Assembly (NCBI GenBank): GCA_021779835.1
Contig: JAJXZX010000028.1
Coordinates: 1-41,625 of the forward strand
From: Pseudomonadota bacterium
GTDB taxonomy: Bacteria; Pseudomonadota; Alphaproteobacteria; Rhodobacterales; Rhodobacteraceae
Reading direction: 5' to 3'
Length of the DNA: 41,625 nucleotides
The first letter of the stretch is position 1. Every line of letters begins with the position of its first letter. The notes under the pieces are model-generated. The model ran no database searches. It was not told the origin of the DNA and worked only from the letters and a program-made list of their open reading frames with translations. Positions 28,046 through 37,064 of the stretch are shown in pieces. Position numbers and translations under genes: made by a program.

Positions 28046-29434
28046 ATGGCAAACTATGACGTAATCATCATTGGCTCTGGCCCCGGCGGCTATGTTTGCG
28101 CCATCCGCTGCGCGCAGCTTGGCCTGAAAACTGCCTGTGTCGAGGGGCGCGATACGCTCGGCGGCACCTGCCTTAACATTGGCTGCATCCCGTCCAAGGC
28201 GCTGTTGCACGCCTCTCACATGCTGCACGAGGCGGAACACAACTTTGCTGCCATGGGATTAAAGGGCAAGGCTCCCTCGGTCGATTGGTCTGCGATGCTC
28301 GCCTACAAGGATGACGTGATTGCGCAGAACACCAAGGGCATCGAATTCCTGTTCAAAAAGAACAAGATCGACTGGATCAAGGGTTGGGCAACCATCCCTG
28401 CGGCCGGTCAAGTGAAAGTGGGCGACGAGGTCCACACGGCCAAGAACATCGTGATCGCCACCGGCTCGGTTCCCTCGACCCTGCCCGGTATCACGGTTGA
28501 CGAGAAAACCGTCGTCACCTCGACCGGCGCGCTTGCCCTGCCGAAGATCCCGAAATCCATGGTGGTGATTGGTGGCGGTGTCATCGGACTTGAACTTGGC
28601 TCGGTCTATGCCCGCCTCGGCAGCGCTGTCACCGTGGTCGAATTCCTTGACGGGCTGATCCCGGGCGCCGACGCGGAAATTGCGCGCACCTTCCAACGCA
28701 TGTTGAAAAAGCAAGGGCTGGAGATCATCACCGGCGCTGCGGTTCAAACCGTCGATACGTCCAAGGGCAAGGCGAAAGTCACCTACAAGCTGCGTAAGGA
28801 TGACTCTGAGGCGACGTTGGAGGCGGAAACCGTCCTCGTCGCGACTGGCCGCAAACCCTATATGACCGGCCTCGGCCTTGACACGCTGGGCGTTAAACTC
28901 ACGCCGCGCGGCCAGATCGAGACGGACGCACACTGGCGCACCTCGGTTCCGGGCATCTATGCCATCGGCGACGCGATCCCAGGCCCGATGCTTGCGCACA
29001 AGGCGGAAGACGAAGGCACCGCCGTTGCAGAGGTCATTGCCGGTCAACATGGCCACGTCAACTACGGCATCATCCCGGGCGTGATCTACACGTGGCCAGA
29101 GGTCGCTTCGGTAGGCGAGACCGAGGAAACCCTCAAGGCGGCGGGCCGCGCCTACAAGGTTGGCAAGTTTTCCTTCATGGGCAATGGCCGCGCCAAGGCG
29201 GTGTTTGCCGGTGACGGTTTCGTCAAGATCCTCGCCGACAAGGACACCGACCGTATCCTCGGTTGCCACATTATCGGCCCTTCGGCTGGCGACTTGATCC
29301 ACGAGATTTGCGTCGCGATGGAATTCGGCGCGGCTGCTGAAGACGTCGCGCGCACCTGCCACGCCCACCCAACATTCTCGGAGGCAGTGCGCGAGGCGGC
29401 GCTTGCCTGTGGCGATGGCCCGATCCACGCCTGA
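28046..29434 (+). CDS. lpdA: Dihydrolipoyl dehydrogenase (E3)
   Basis: A 462-residue flavoprotein disulfide reductase that reoxidises dihydrolipoyl groups of E2 using NAD+. FAD motif GSGPGG is at residues 10-15. The redox pair Cys42/Cys47 lies in [13 protein letters not shown]. The NAD motif [13 protein letters not shown] and the C-terminal active-site segment HAHPTFSEA (catalytic His with partner Glu) are intact. It is preceded by an excellent ribosome binding site (AAAGGAGG). It closes the 2-oxoglutarate dehydrogenase cluster, so it most likely serves OdhAB, though it could also serve other lipoyl complexes. A terminator follows. Confidence 0.97.
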   Translation: MANYDVIIIGSGPGGYVCAIRCAQLGLKTACVEGRDTLGGTCLNIGCIPSKALLHASHMLHEAEHNFAAMGLKGKAPSVDWSAMLAYKDDVIAQNTKGIEFLFKKNKIDWIKGWATIPAAGQVKVGDEVHTAKNIVIATGSVPSTLPGITVDEKTVVTSTGALALPKIPKSMVVIGGGVIGLELGSVYARLGSAVTVVEFLDGLIPGADAEIARTFQRMLKKQGLEIITGAAVQTVDTSKGKAKVTYKLRKDDSEATLEAETVLVATGRKPYMTGLGLDTLGVKLTPRGQIETDAHWRTSVPGIYAIGDAIPGPMLAHKAEDEGTAVAEVIAGQHGHVNYGIIPGVIYTWPEVASVGETEETLKAAGRAYKVGKFSFMGNGRAKAVFAGDGFVKILADKDTDRILGCHIIGPSAGDLIHEICVAMEFGAAAEDVARTCHAHPTFSEAVREAALACGDGPIHA

Positions 29435-29456
29435 TCGGCCTTGAGGTTCCAAACGG

Positions 29457-29490
29457 AAGCGGGCGTAGGGCTAAAATCCTACGCCTGCTT
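29457..29490. terminator. Terminator between lpdA and the converging MarR gene
   Basis: AAGCGGGCGTAGG (29457-29469) pairs with CCTACGCCTGCTT (29478-29490), 13 bp with one G-U pair and a loop of about 8 nt. The outer A/T pairs and following TTTC make it usable from both directions. Confidence 0.7.
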
Positions 29491-29533
29491 TCACTTCGAC
29501 CAACTACTGGGCCCTGCAATTGCGGGGAAGGTG

Positions 29534-29971
29534 TCATTCGTCCGGTTGGGTGGTTGAGCCGATCGCCTTTCGAACCAGAGCAAGAAGGGTGGCGCGTTCG
29601 TCATCCGTCAGGTTGGCGAGGATTTCAGTTTGCAATGCGCGCACGACCGGCAGCGCGGCGCCGAACGTCACGCACCCTTCATCCGTCAGCGCGAGTTCGC
29701 GGGCGCGGCGATCACGACGGCTGACAATACGTTTTAGGTAGCCCTTCTTAACCAATCGGTCCACAACACCGCCGATCGTCGCGCGATCATAGGCGATCAT
29801 TGCAGCGACGCTTGCCTGATCGATTCCGGGGTGCGTGTTGATCACATCCAGCGCAGAGAATTGCACCGGCGTCAGATCAAATCCGGCATCTTGCATCCGT
29901 GTCTGAAAGACCTGCGCCGATACCTGATGAAGGCGCCGGATCAGGTGTCCGGCCATGTCTTGTGCTTCCAT
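29534..29971 (-). CDS. MarR-family regulator (MobR-like), divergent from an aromatic hydroxylase
   Basis: A 145-residue winged-helix repressor. The core includes LTPVQFSALDVINTHPGIDQASVAAMIAYDRATIGGVVDRLVKKGYL (residues ~33-79) and the wing VSRRDRRARELALT. It is divergent from a flavoprotein hydroxylase resembling 3-hydroxybenzoate 4-monooxygenase (MobA). In Comamonas the mobA gene is controlled by an adjacent MarR-type regulator, MobR, and this arrangement matches. A 10-bp palindrome, ATGCGCGCAT at 30038-30047, is a candidate operator in the gap. Repression relieved by a hydroxybenzoate is inferred, not shown. Confidence 0.85.
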   Translation of the reverse strand: MEAQDMAGHLIRRLHQVSAQVFQTRMQDAGFDLTPVQFSALDVINTHPGIDQASVAAMIAYDRATIGGVVDRLVKKGYLKRIVSRRDRRARELALTDEGCVTFGAALPVVRALQTEILANLTDDERATLLALVRKAIGSTTQPDE

Positions 29972-30037
29972 GCTCCTGCCTTTGCCGTCGAGAATGCCAA
30001 TGAAATGACGCTACAGCAATGTATTACACGATTTAGG

Positions 30038-30047
30038 ATGCGCGCAT
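30038..30047. promoter_or_regulatory. Palindrome ATGCGCGCAT, candidate MarR operator
   Basis: A perfect 10-bp palindrome in the 155-bp divergent region between the MarR gene and the hydroxylase gene, about 10 bp upstream of the putative -35 hexamer of the latter. Confidence 0.4.
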
Positions 30048-30057
30048 ATCATATTTG

Positions 30058-30088
30058 TTGACCGACATTTAGTAAGTATGCGTATTAT
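30058..30088 (+). promoter_or_regulatory. Candidate promoter of the hydroxylase gene
   Basis: TTGACC (30058-30063) and TATTAT (30083-30088) are good hexamers, but the 19-bp spacer is longer than optimal. They lie 39 bp before the hydroxylase start. Confidence 0.4.
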
Positions 30089-30126
30089 GAGATGGCGTGC
30101 CGACGGTGCCGAGCGAGGGGAAAGAT

Positions 30127-32061
30127 ATGCAGTATCATTTGAATGGGTTCCGGTCCGGTGATCCGGCACTTTCGCAGCCCGGCGTGGCGCAGGTCGCGCC
30201 GCGTGCGCGGCCATTGCCAGAGCAGGTAGATGTGCTGATCGTCGGGGGTGGTCCGACTGGCCTGACGCTCGCCACGCAACTCGCCGCGTTTCCCGAGATT
30301 ACGACGCGGGTGATCGAACAGAAACCTGGCCCCCTGCAAATTGGTCAGGCCGATGGCATCGCGTGTCGCACGATGGAGATGTTTGAGGCCTTTGGTTTCG
30401 GCGAAAAAGTGTTGAAGGAAGCCTATTGGGTGAACGAGACGACGTTCTGGCGCCCAGACGCGGCTCAACCCGCCGCCATCACACGCAGCGGGCGCATTCA
30501 GGACACTGAGGAGGGGCTTTCAGAGTTTCCCCATGTGATCCTGAATCAGGCCCGGGTGCATGATTTCCTTCTCGAAACCATGCGGAACGCGCCTGCGGGG
30601 ATCGTGCCGGACTATGACTGCACTATCACCGACCTGACCGTTGATCGCGCGGCGGACGGAGCGTATCCATCGCATCCGGTCACGGTTACGTTTATGCACG
30701 GCGATCCGGCCACTGGTGGCAAGGTCGAAACCATGCGCGCCCGCTATGTCATCGGCTGCGACGGTGCGCGCAGCAAAGTGCGCGCCTCCATTGGCCGAGA
30801 GTTGCGCGGCGAGGCTGCAAACCAAGCCTGGGGCGTGATGGATGTCCTTGTCGTGACCGATTTCCCTGACATTCGCCTCAAGACCGCAATTCACTCCGCG
30901 ACCGAGGGCAGCCTGCTAATCATCCCGCGCGAGGGCGGCTATCTTGTCCGGCTTTATATCGAGTTGGACAAGCTGAATGAGAACGAGCGGATCGCTAGCC
31001 GCAATCTGACCGTCGATTATCTCATCGCCGCGGCACAGCGTATTCTGCGCCCCTACACGTTGGAGGTAAAGGAGGTCGCGTGGTGGTCGGTCTACGACAT
31101 TGGCCAGCGCCTTTGTGACCGGTTCGATGATGTGACGGATGCCGATACCAGCCTCCCGCGAGTGTTCATCGCTGGGGACGCCTGCCATACACATAGTCCG
31201 AAGGCGGGGCAGGGTATGAACATGTCGATGCAGGACGCGTTCAACCTTGGTTGGAAACTGGCCGCTGTTCTGCGGGGGCAAGCGTCGCCTGAGATCCTGC
31301 GGACCTATTCGGCAGAGCGTCAGGCGATTGCGCAAGAGCTGATCGACTTTGACCGCGAACTTGCCAAGATGTTCAGCGCCCGGCCGCGCGGGGTGGATGA
31401 CCCGACCGACGAGGGCGTCGATCCGGCGGCGTTTCAGAAATACTTCATGCAGCACGGCCGCTTCACCGCCGGAACGGCGACGCGCTATCAGGTATCGACG
31501 CTCATCGGCGCGGGAGCGCATCAACCGCTTGCAGCGGGCTTTCCGATCGGGATGCGCTTCCACTCGGCCCCGGTCGTTCGATTGGCCGATGCGCGTCCGC
31601 TCCAGCTTGGCCATGCAGGGAAGGCTGACGGCCGCTGGCGTCTCTATGCCTTCGCGGACGCCTCCGATCCCACTGCGCCGCACTCGCGCCTGCGCGCGCT
31701 TTGCGATTTCCTTGGCGACAACGCGCAATCGCCCCTGCGCCGCTATACGCCCGAGGGGGCCGACGTGGATGCCGTGATTGACCTCCGTGCCATCGTGCAG
31801 CAACCCCACCGCCAGCTTGCGCTCGACGCCCTTCCTACGCTTTTGCTGCCGGCGAAGGGCAAATACGGCCTGATCGACTACGAAAAGGTCTACTGCCCCG
31901 ATTTTAGCCGGCGCGGCGATATCTTCGACATGCGCTGCATCGACCGCGCACAGGGATGCGTTGTGGTGGTGCGCCCGGACCAGTATGTCGCGCATGTCCT
32001 GCCGCTCGACGCGTTCACCGAGTTTGCTGCCTTCTTTGATGCTTTCATGCAGAGGCCGTGA
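30127..32061 (+). CDS. FAD-dependent aromatic hydroxylase, 3-hydroxybenzoate 4-monooxygenase-like
   Basis: A 644-residue class A flavoprotein monooxygenase of the phenol 2-monooxygenase/MobA group, which hydroxylates phenolic rings with NAD(P)H and O2. GGGPTG (FAD) is at residues 40-45, the CDGARS motif at 211-216 and GDACHTHSPKAGQGMN from 350. The C-terminal ~170 residues correspond to the thioredoxin-like dimerisation domain of this group (VVVRPDQYVAHVLPLD near the end). Its length is close to MobA. ATG at 30127 follows GAGGGGAAAG; ten upstream codons are also open but unlikely. The divergent MarR gene supports substrate-induced expression. Exact substrate (3-hydroxybenzoate, phenol or similar) is unproven. 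Confidence 0.88.
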   Translation: MQYHLNGFRSGDPALSQPGVAQVAPRARPLPEQVDVLIVGGGPTGLTLATQLAAFPEITTRVIEQKPGPLQIGQADGIACRTMEMFEAFGFGEKVLKEAYWVNETTFWRPDAAQPAAITRSGRIQDTEEGLSEFPHVILNQARVHDFLLETMRNAPAGIVPDYDCTITDLTVDRAADGAYPSHPVTVTFMHGDPATGGKVETMRARYVIGCDGARSKVRASIGRELRGEAANQAWGVMDVLVVTDFPDIRLKTAIHSATEGSLLIIPREGGYLVRLYIELDKLNENERIASRNLTVDYLIAAAQRILRPYTLEVKEVAWWSVYDIGQRLCDRFDDVTDADTSLPRVFIAGDACHTHSPKAGQGMNMSMQDAFNLGWKLAAVLRGQASPEILRTYSAERQAIAQELIDFDRELAKMFSARPRGVDDPTDEGVDPAAFQKYFMQHGRFTAGTATRYQVSTLIGAGAHQPLAAGFPIGMRFHSAPVVRLADARPLQLGHAGKADGRWRLYAFADASDPTAPHSRLRALCDFLGDNAQSPLRRYTPEGADVDAVIDLRAIVQQPHRQLALDALPTLLLPAKGKYGLIDYEKVYCPDFSRRGDIFDMRCIDRAQGCVVVVRPDQYVAHVLPLDAFTEFAAFFDAFMQRP

Positions 32062-32079
32062 TCGGCGGGCCTTGACCCT

Positions 32080-32192
32080 CGCGCTTAGTCCCGTATCAAT
32101 CCGATCACGGAAGAGCGTTAAGCCAGCAGTCCCGACGGTCCCCCCAACGGGGCCGCCTGTGCTTGCTGAACCTGCCCGCGAGACTAAGCGCG
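32080..32192. other. Long-range inverted repeat enclosing an inner hairpin in the leader of the galactose-type operon
   Basis: CGCGCTTAGTC (32080-32090) and GACTAAGCGCG (32182-32192) are perfectly complementary and 91 nt apart. Inside lies a GC-rich hairpin formed by CGGTCCCC and GGGGCCG (around 32139-32158). The whole sits in the 160-bp gap between the hydroxylase stop and the SDR start, so it could fold in the leader mRNA or mark a small mobile repeat remnant. Confidence 0.45.
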
Positions 32193-32221
32193 GCACAAGC
32201 CTAGCCAGGAAAGAGCCATTG

Positions 32222-32992
32222 ATGCCGCGCTATGCCACGTTTCACGACCTAGAGGGCGCTTCGGTTTTCATCACGGGCGGCGGCTCTGGCATTGGTGCTG
32301 CACTGACCGAGGGGTTTGTGGAGCAAGGCGCAAAGGTGGCCTTTGTGCAGCGATCGGACGCGCGTGGTTTTTGTGATGATCTGGCGGCGAAGCACGGCAA
32401 CCGGCCGCTGTTCATTGCCTGTGACATCACCGACATTGCGGCGTTGCAGGGCGCCATGGTGCAGGCTGCCGCCGCCAATGGCCCGATCACCGTGCTGGTC
32501 AACAATGCTGCCAATGATGTGCGCCACACCCTCGCCGACACTACTGTCGAGGACTGGGACCGTGGGCAGGCGATCAACCTGCGCCCGCATTTCTTTACCG
32601 CGCAGGCAGCGGCCCCGGGGATGAAGGCGGCGGGTGGCGGCGCGATCGTCAACTTCTCCTCGATCAGCTACATGATGGGTAACGGTGGCTATCTGGGCTA
32701 TGTGGCGGCCAAGGCAGGTATCACCGGCCTGACGCGCGGCCTTGCGCGTGATCTGGGCCGCAACAATATCCGCGTCAACGCGCTGATGCCGGGTTGGGTG
32801 CTGACACCGAAGCAAATGGACCTCTGGGCCACGCCCGAGGCGCTTGCCGCCCATCTTGCGCGTCAGTGCTTGCCCGAACATCTGGTGGAGCGTGACATTG
32901 TCGATGCAACGCTTTTCCTCGCCTCCAAGGCCAGCCGCATGATGACGGGGCAGGCGCTGGTGGTTGACGGCGGCGTGGTGGTGACGGGATGA
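32222..32992 (+). CDS. SDR-family dehydrogenase, probable galactose (aldose) 1-dehydrogenase
   Basis: A 256-residue short-chain dehydrogenase. TGGGSGIG is at residues 18-25, NNAAN near 95-99, and the catalytic residues are Ser147, Tyr160 and Lys164 (YVAAK). The C-terminal [11 protein letters not shown] is typical. ATG at 32222 follows AGGAAAGAG; a longer open frame upstream overlaps the hydroxylase gene and is rejected. The stop overlaps dgoK as ATGA. As first gene of an operon with dgoK, dgoA and an SMP-30 lactonase, it most likely oxidises D-galactose (or a related sugar such as L-arabinose or D-fucose) to the lactone. The function is inferred from context. Confidence 0.82.
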   Translation: MPRYATFHDLEGASVFITGGGSGIGAALTEGFVEQGAKVAFVQRSDARGFCDDLAAKHGNRPLFIACDITDIAALQGAMVQAAAANGPITVLVNNAANDVRHTLADTTVEDWDRGQAINLRPHFFTAQAAAPGMKAAGGGAIVNFSSISYMMGNGGYLGYVAAKAGITGLTRGLARDLGRNNIRVNALMPGWVLTPKQMDLWATPEALAAHLARQCLPEHLVERDIVDATLFLASKASRMMTGQALVVDGGVVVTG

Positions 32993-33912
32993 GCGTGCCC
33001 CCGTCCTCTGCCGCTTGGATTGCCGTCGATTGGGGCACCACGCACCTTCGCGCCTGGGCGATGGACACGGCGGGCGCGGTAAGCGCGGCTGCCAGTTCCG
33101 ATGACGGGATGGGCCGCCTGTCGCGCGACGGGTTTGAACCCGCGCTGCTTGCCTTGATCGACGGCTGGCTAGCGCCAGACCGCGTCACCCCGGTGGTCGT
33201 CTGCGGTATGGCGGGTAGCCGTCAGGGCTGGGTCGAGGCGCTCTATCGTGGCGTGCCCTGCACCCCGCTGGACAGCGGCGGCTTTGCAAGCGCGCCGTGC
33301 CGCGACCCGCGCCTTCAGGTCCGCATCATCCCCGGTCTCAAACAGGCCACCCCCGCCGATGTGATGCGCGGCGAAGAAACCCAGATCGCGGGCTTCCTTG
33401 CGGGAGACCCCGAGTTTGACGGCGTGTTGTGTCTGCCCGGCACCCACAGCAAATGGGTGCGCATCAGTGCGGGCGAGGTCGTCAGCTTTCAGACCTTCAT
33501 GACGGGTGAGATGTTCGCGCTTCTGGCCGATCACTCTGTCCTGCGCCATTCCGTCACGACGGAGGGCTGGGACGACGCGGCGTTCGCTGCGGCTCTTGAT
33601 GACGCGCTGTCGCGCCCCGACCGTATCGCGGCACGGCTGTTCACCTTGCGCGCCGAGACTTTGCTGCAAGGCCTTGCCCCCGAAGCCGCCCGCGCGCGAC
33701 TTTCCGGCGCGCTGATCGGCATCGAGCTTGCCGCCGCGCGTCCCTATTGGCTGGGCCAAGCGGTTGCGATCATCGGTGCCAAGGGCATCGGCGCGGCCTA
33801 TGCCACCGCCCTTGGCCGCCAAGGCGCGGCGCCGCGCCTGCTGGAGGGTGATCCATTGACGCTTGCCGGACTCAGTGCCGCGCAGGCCAGCCTGAAGGAG
33901 CCGGCCCGATGA
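32989..33912 (+). CDS. dgoK: 2-dehydro-3-deoxygalactonokinase
   Basis: A 307-residue kinase that phosphorylates 2-keto-3-deoxy-galactonate at the 6 position with ATP. The N-terminal [14 protein letters not shown] (residues ~11-24) is the DgoK phosphate-binding signature, followed by [25 protein letters not shown] and [11 protein letters not shown], all characteristic of the family. It overlaps both neighbours by four bases (ATGA), giving tight translational coupling. It acts directly before DgoA in the De Ley-Doudoroff pathway. Confidence 0.94.
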   Translation: MSVPPSSAAWIAVDWGTTHLRAWAMDTAGAVSAAASSDDGMGRLSRDGFEPALLALIDGWLAPDRVTPVVVCGMAGSRQGWVEALYRGVPCTPLDSGGFASAPCRDPRLQVRIIPGLKQATPADVMRGEETQIAGFLAGDPEFDGVLCLPGTHSKWVRISAGEVVSFQTFMTGEMFALLADHSVLRHSVTTEGWDDAAFAAALDDALSRPDRIAARLFTLRAETLLQGLAPEAARARLSGALIGIELAAARPYWLGQAVAIIGAKGIGAAYATALGRQGAAPRLLEGDPLTLAGLSAAQASLKEPAR

Positions 33913-34529
33913 CGCGTAACCTGATTGCCATCCTGCGTGGCATCACGCCCGCCGAGGCGGTGCCAATCGCCGAGGCGCTGATCGAGGCGGGCATCACCGC
34001 GATCGAGGTGCCGCTCAACTCGCCCGAGCCCTATGACAGCATCGCCCGCATGGCTGCGGCTTTCGGCACGCAAGCGTTGATCGGTGCGGGCACGGTGCTG
34101 ACGCCTGCGCAGGTGGCCGAGGTCGCCCAAGCCGGTGGCCGCCTGATCGTCTCGCCCAATGCGGATGCCGAGGTGATCGCGGCAAGCAAGCGCCTTGGCC
34201 TGCAAAGCTGGCCCGGCGTGCTGACCCCGACCGAATGTTTTGCCGCGCTGAAGGCCGGGGCGGACGGGCTGAAAATCTTTCCGTCGTTCCTGCTGGGCAC
34301 CGAGGGGCTGAAAGCCATCCGCGCCGTGCTGCCCCCCGCCACGCAAGTCTATGCCGTCGGCGGCGCTGGCCCGGACAATTTCGCCGACTGGATCGCCGCC
34401 GGTGCCAACGGCTTCGGCATCGGCACCGCGCTTTACAAACCGGGCCGCTCCGTCGCGGAGGCCAAAACCCGCGCCAACGACATCGTCGCGGCGTTCGACG
34501 CTGCAACTGGTCGCGGGATCACGGTATGA
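33909..34529 (+). CDS. dgoA: 2-dehydro-3-deoxy-6-phosphogalactonate aldolase
   Basis: A 206-residue class I aldolase of the KDPG/KDPGal family that splits KDPGal into pyruvate and glyceraldehyde 3-phosphate. The N-terminal [21 protein letters not shown] (with the conserved Glu33), [11 protein letters not shown] and GLKIFPS with Schiff-base Lys122 are visible. The LNSP/KIFPS wording and the dgoK partner favour the galactonate over the gluconate enzyme. It overlaps dgoK and the SMP-30 gene by four bases each. Confidence 0.94.
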   Translation: MTRNLIAILRGITPAEAVPIAEALIEAGITAIEVPLNSPEPYDSIARMAAAFGTQALIGAGTVLTPAQVAEVAQAGGRLIVSPNADAEVIAASKRLGLQSWPGVLTPTECFAALKAGADGLKIFPSFLLGTEGLKAIRAVLPPATQVYAVGGAGPDNFADWIAAGANGFGIGTALYKPGRSVAEAKTRANDIVAAFDAATGRGITV

Positions 34530-35383
34530 GCGTTATTTTCGACGCCACGCCCTGCAAGCTTGGCGAAGGCCCGCTTTGGCACCCTGAGCGCGGGCAGTTG
34601 TTTTGGTTCGATATCATCAGCAAACGCCTTTTGACGCGTCACGACGATGAAACCCATCATTGGCAGTTCCCTGAGCACGTCTCGGCCGCAGGCTGGATTG
34701 ACCGGGACGCGTTGCTCATCGCATCGGAATCCGCGTTGTTCCGTTTTGACCTCGCCACTGGCGCGCGCCACGATCTTGTTGCGCTGGAGGCCGACCGCCC
34801 CGCCAACCGCTCTAACGATGGGCGCGCCGACCCGCGTGGCGGTTTCTGGATCGGCACGATGGGCAAAGACGCCGCCCCCGGCGCGGGTTCGATCTATCGT
34901 TACTACCGTGGAGAGTTGCGCCGCCTGGTTACCGATATCACCATCACCAACGCGATTTCCTTTGCGCCCGATGCCAGCCACGCCTGCTTTGCCGACACCA
35001 TCGCAGGCCGGGTGTTCCGCGTGGCGCTGGATAATGAAGGCTGGCCAAAAGGCGAGCCTGAGACCTTCCTTGACCTGAGCGCTGAGGGGCTGAACCCCGA
35101 TGGTGCGGTGATTGACGCCGTGGGCAACCTGTGGCTTGCCCAGTGGGGTGCCGCGCGCGTTGCCTGTTACGCGCCCGATGGCAGCTTGCTGCGCGCAGTG
35201 GCGTTCGACGCGCCGCATACCTCGTGCCCGGCTTTCGGCGGCGCTGATCTCACGACGCTTTTCTGCACCAGTGCCCGTCAGGGACTGAACGCGGCCGCAC
35301 TGGCGCAATATCCCAACAGTGGCATGATCTTCGCGGCGCCGGGCATTGCGCAGGGCCAGGCCGAACACCGTGTGATCCTGTAG
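34526..35383 (+). CDS. SMP-30/gluconolactonase-family sugar lactonase
   Basis: A 285-residue six-bladed beta-propeller lactonase. Metal-site residues characteristic of SMP-30 are seen: Glu14 in [10 protein letters not shown], Asn in the [19 protein letters not shown] segment, and Asp in [20 protein letters not shown]. It hydrolyses an aldono-lactone, here most likely galactonolactone made by the operon's SDR. ATG at 34526 overlaps the dgoA stop (ATGA); a longer upstream frame runs through dgoA and is rejected. It is last in the operon. No galactonate dehydratase (DgoD or IlvD/EDD type) is found next to it. Confidence 0.9.
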   Translation: MSVIFDATPCKLGEGPLWHPERGQLFWFDIISKRLLTRHDDETHHWQFPEHVSAAGWIDRDALLIASESALFRFDLATGARHDLVALEADRPANRSNDGRADPRGGFWIGTMGKDAAPGAGSIYRYYRGELRRLVTDITITNAISFAPDASHACFADTIAGRVFRVALDNEGWPKGEPETFLDLSAEGLNPDGAVIDAVGNLWLAQWGAARVACYAPDGSLLRAVAFDAPHTSCPAFGGADLTTLFCTSARQGLNAAALAQYPNSGMIFAAPGIAQGQAEHRVIL

Positions 35384-35395
35384 CGCCAGCGGCGC

Positions 35396-36913
35396 TTAGC
35401 TCTTGGCAAAGCGGCCCTTGAACTGATCGCGCAGCAGGTTCTTTTGCACCTTGCCCATCGTGTTGCGCGGCAGGTCGGCAACCACCATCAACCCCTTGGG
35501 TTGCTTGAACTTTGCCAACCGCCCCGCCAGCGCGTCCATAATCGCACTCGTATCCGGCGTGGCGCCTTTCTGTGCGACCAGCACACCAAACACCGCCTCG
35601 CCAAAATCCGGGTGCGGCAGGCCGATCACCGCGCTTTCCAGCACACCGGGTTGCTCATCAAGGATCAACTCAACCTCTTTGGGATAAACGTTATACCCGC
35701 CGGTGATAATCAGATCCTTCTGCCGCCCGACAATCGCGACGTAGCCGTCTGCATCGACCACGCCGATGTCGCCGGTGATAAAGAACCCATCCTCCCGCAA
35801 CTCTTCCCGCGTCTTTTCCGGCATCTGCCAATAGCCCTGAAACACGTTGGGCCCGCGCACCTCGATCATGCCCGCCTCGCCCTGCGGCAAGGTTACGCCT
35901 GTCGTCGGGTCGGTGATCTTCAGTTCCACCCCCGGCAGGGGCATCCCCACCGTCCCTGCGCGACGCTCTCCGTCATAAGGGTTAGAGGTGTTCATATTGG
36001 TTTCCGTCATGCCGTAGCGTTCCAGAATCCGATGCCCGGTGCGCTCTTCGAACAGCACATGCGTTTCCGCCAGCAGAGGGGCAGAGCCAGAGGTGAAAAG
36101 CCGCATATGTGTGACCAGATCGCGGGTGAACCGCCCATCATCCAGCAGCCGCGTATAGAAGGTTGGCACCCCCATCATCGCGGTAGCCTTGGGCAGCAGG
36201 CGGATTACCTCGTTCACATCGTAGCCGGGCAGGAAAATCATCGCGCCGCCGGTCAACAGCGCCACGTTAGAGGCCACGAACAGCCCGTGGGTATGAAAGA
36301 TTGGCAGCGCATGCAGCAGCACGTCGTGCTTGGTGAAACGCCATTCGCGCGCCAACACTTCGGCGTTCGACAACAGGTTTCGATGCGATAGCATAGCCCC
36401 CTTTGACCGCCCCGTGGTGCCAGAGGTGTAAAGGAACGCCGCCAGATCCTCTGGTCCGCGCGCCACCGGGGAAAAGACATCGGGCAGACCTGCCGCCGCA
36501 TCCGGGAAGCTGCCAGAGCCGTCGCCGTTCAGCACCATCAACTGCGCGCCTGCCGCCGCCGCCACTGGCGCCATTGCCGTTGCCTTCACTCCGTCACACA
36601 GGAACAGTCGTGGTGTGGCGTTGCCAAGGAAATAGGACACTTCGTCCGTAGTATAGGCCGTGTTCAACGGCAGAAAGATGCCGCCCACCGCCACGGTCGC
36701 GGCATAGATCGCCAGCGCTTCGGGGGACTTGGCGATCTGCACCGCCACGCGGTCGCCCGCCACTACCCCAGCCGCCGTCAAGACATGGGCAAACCGCGAC
36801 ACCATCGCAGAAAAGGCCCCTCCGGTGATCTCTCGCCCATCCTGCAACACCAACAAAGGCCGATCACTGCCCGCCAGCCCTGCGAACAGCGCGTCGTAAA
36901 GCACATTGGCCAT
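35396..36913 (-). CDS. matB: Malonyl-CoA synthetase (malonate--CoA ligase)
   Basis: A 505-residue adenylate-forming acyl-CoA synthetase. The ATP motif reads YTSGTTGRSKGAMLSHRNL. The MatB-type substrate segment is RYGMTETNMNTSNPYDGERR, whose Arg-rich end is characteristic of malonate-specific enzymes. GYNVYPKEVE and the C-terminal catalytic Lys in NTMGKVQKNLLR are present. ATG at 36913 is preferred over ATG 36919 because the AGGGGGG ribosome binding site is better spaced; a much longer open frame upstream is not credible. It converges on the SMP-30 gene and diverges from the S49 peptidase gene. It makes malonyl-CoA from external or internal malonate; no malonyl-CoA decarboxylase (matA) is adjacent. 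Confidence 0.93.
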   Translation of the reverse strand: MANVLYDALFAGLAGSDRPLLVLQDGREITGGAFSAMVSRFAHVLTAAGVVAGDRVAVQIAKSPEALAIYAATVAVGGIFLPLNTAYTTDEVSYFLGNATPRLFLCDGVKATAMAPVAAAAGAQLMVLNGDGSGSFPDAAAGLPDVFSPVARGPEDLAAFLYTSGTTGRSKGAMLSHRNLLSNAEVLAREWRFTKHDVLLHALPIFHTHGLFVASNVALLTGGAMIFLPGYDVNEVIRLLPKATAMMGVPTFYTRLLDDGRFTRDLVTHMRLFTSGSAPLLAETHVLFEERTGHRILERYGMTETNMNTSNPYDGERRAGTVGMPLPGVELKITDPTTGVTLPQGEAGMIEVRGPNVFQGYWQMPEKTREELREDGFFITGDIGVVDADGYVAIVGRQKDLIITGGYNVYPKEVELILDEQPGVLESAVIGLPHPDFGEAVFGVLVAQKGATPDTSAIMDALAGRLAKFKQPKGLMVVADLPRNTMGKVQKNLLRDQFKGRFAKS

Positions 36914-37064
36914 TTTCATCCCCCCTGGCGTCCCTTGCGGGCGCAAGTTCTGGCATGGGACGCGCTTCGGCTCAAGCACTTGCACCTCAACGGGCGGGAA
37001 CAATTGCGCGCACCGGTCCCGCGCCGCCTTGTTCCGCTGGTCCCGCCGCTCTACATCGGAGAGT

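Noticed and set aside
36994..37046. Inverted repeat GCGGGA/TCCCGC and a repeated GGTCCCGC in the matB-peptidase gap
   Set aside because: The short GC-rich arms and wide spacing are expected by chance in this composition, and they have no clear relation to promoters.
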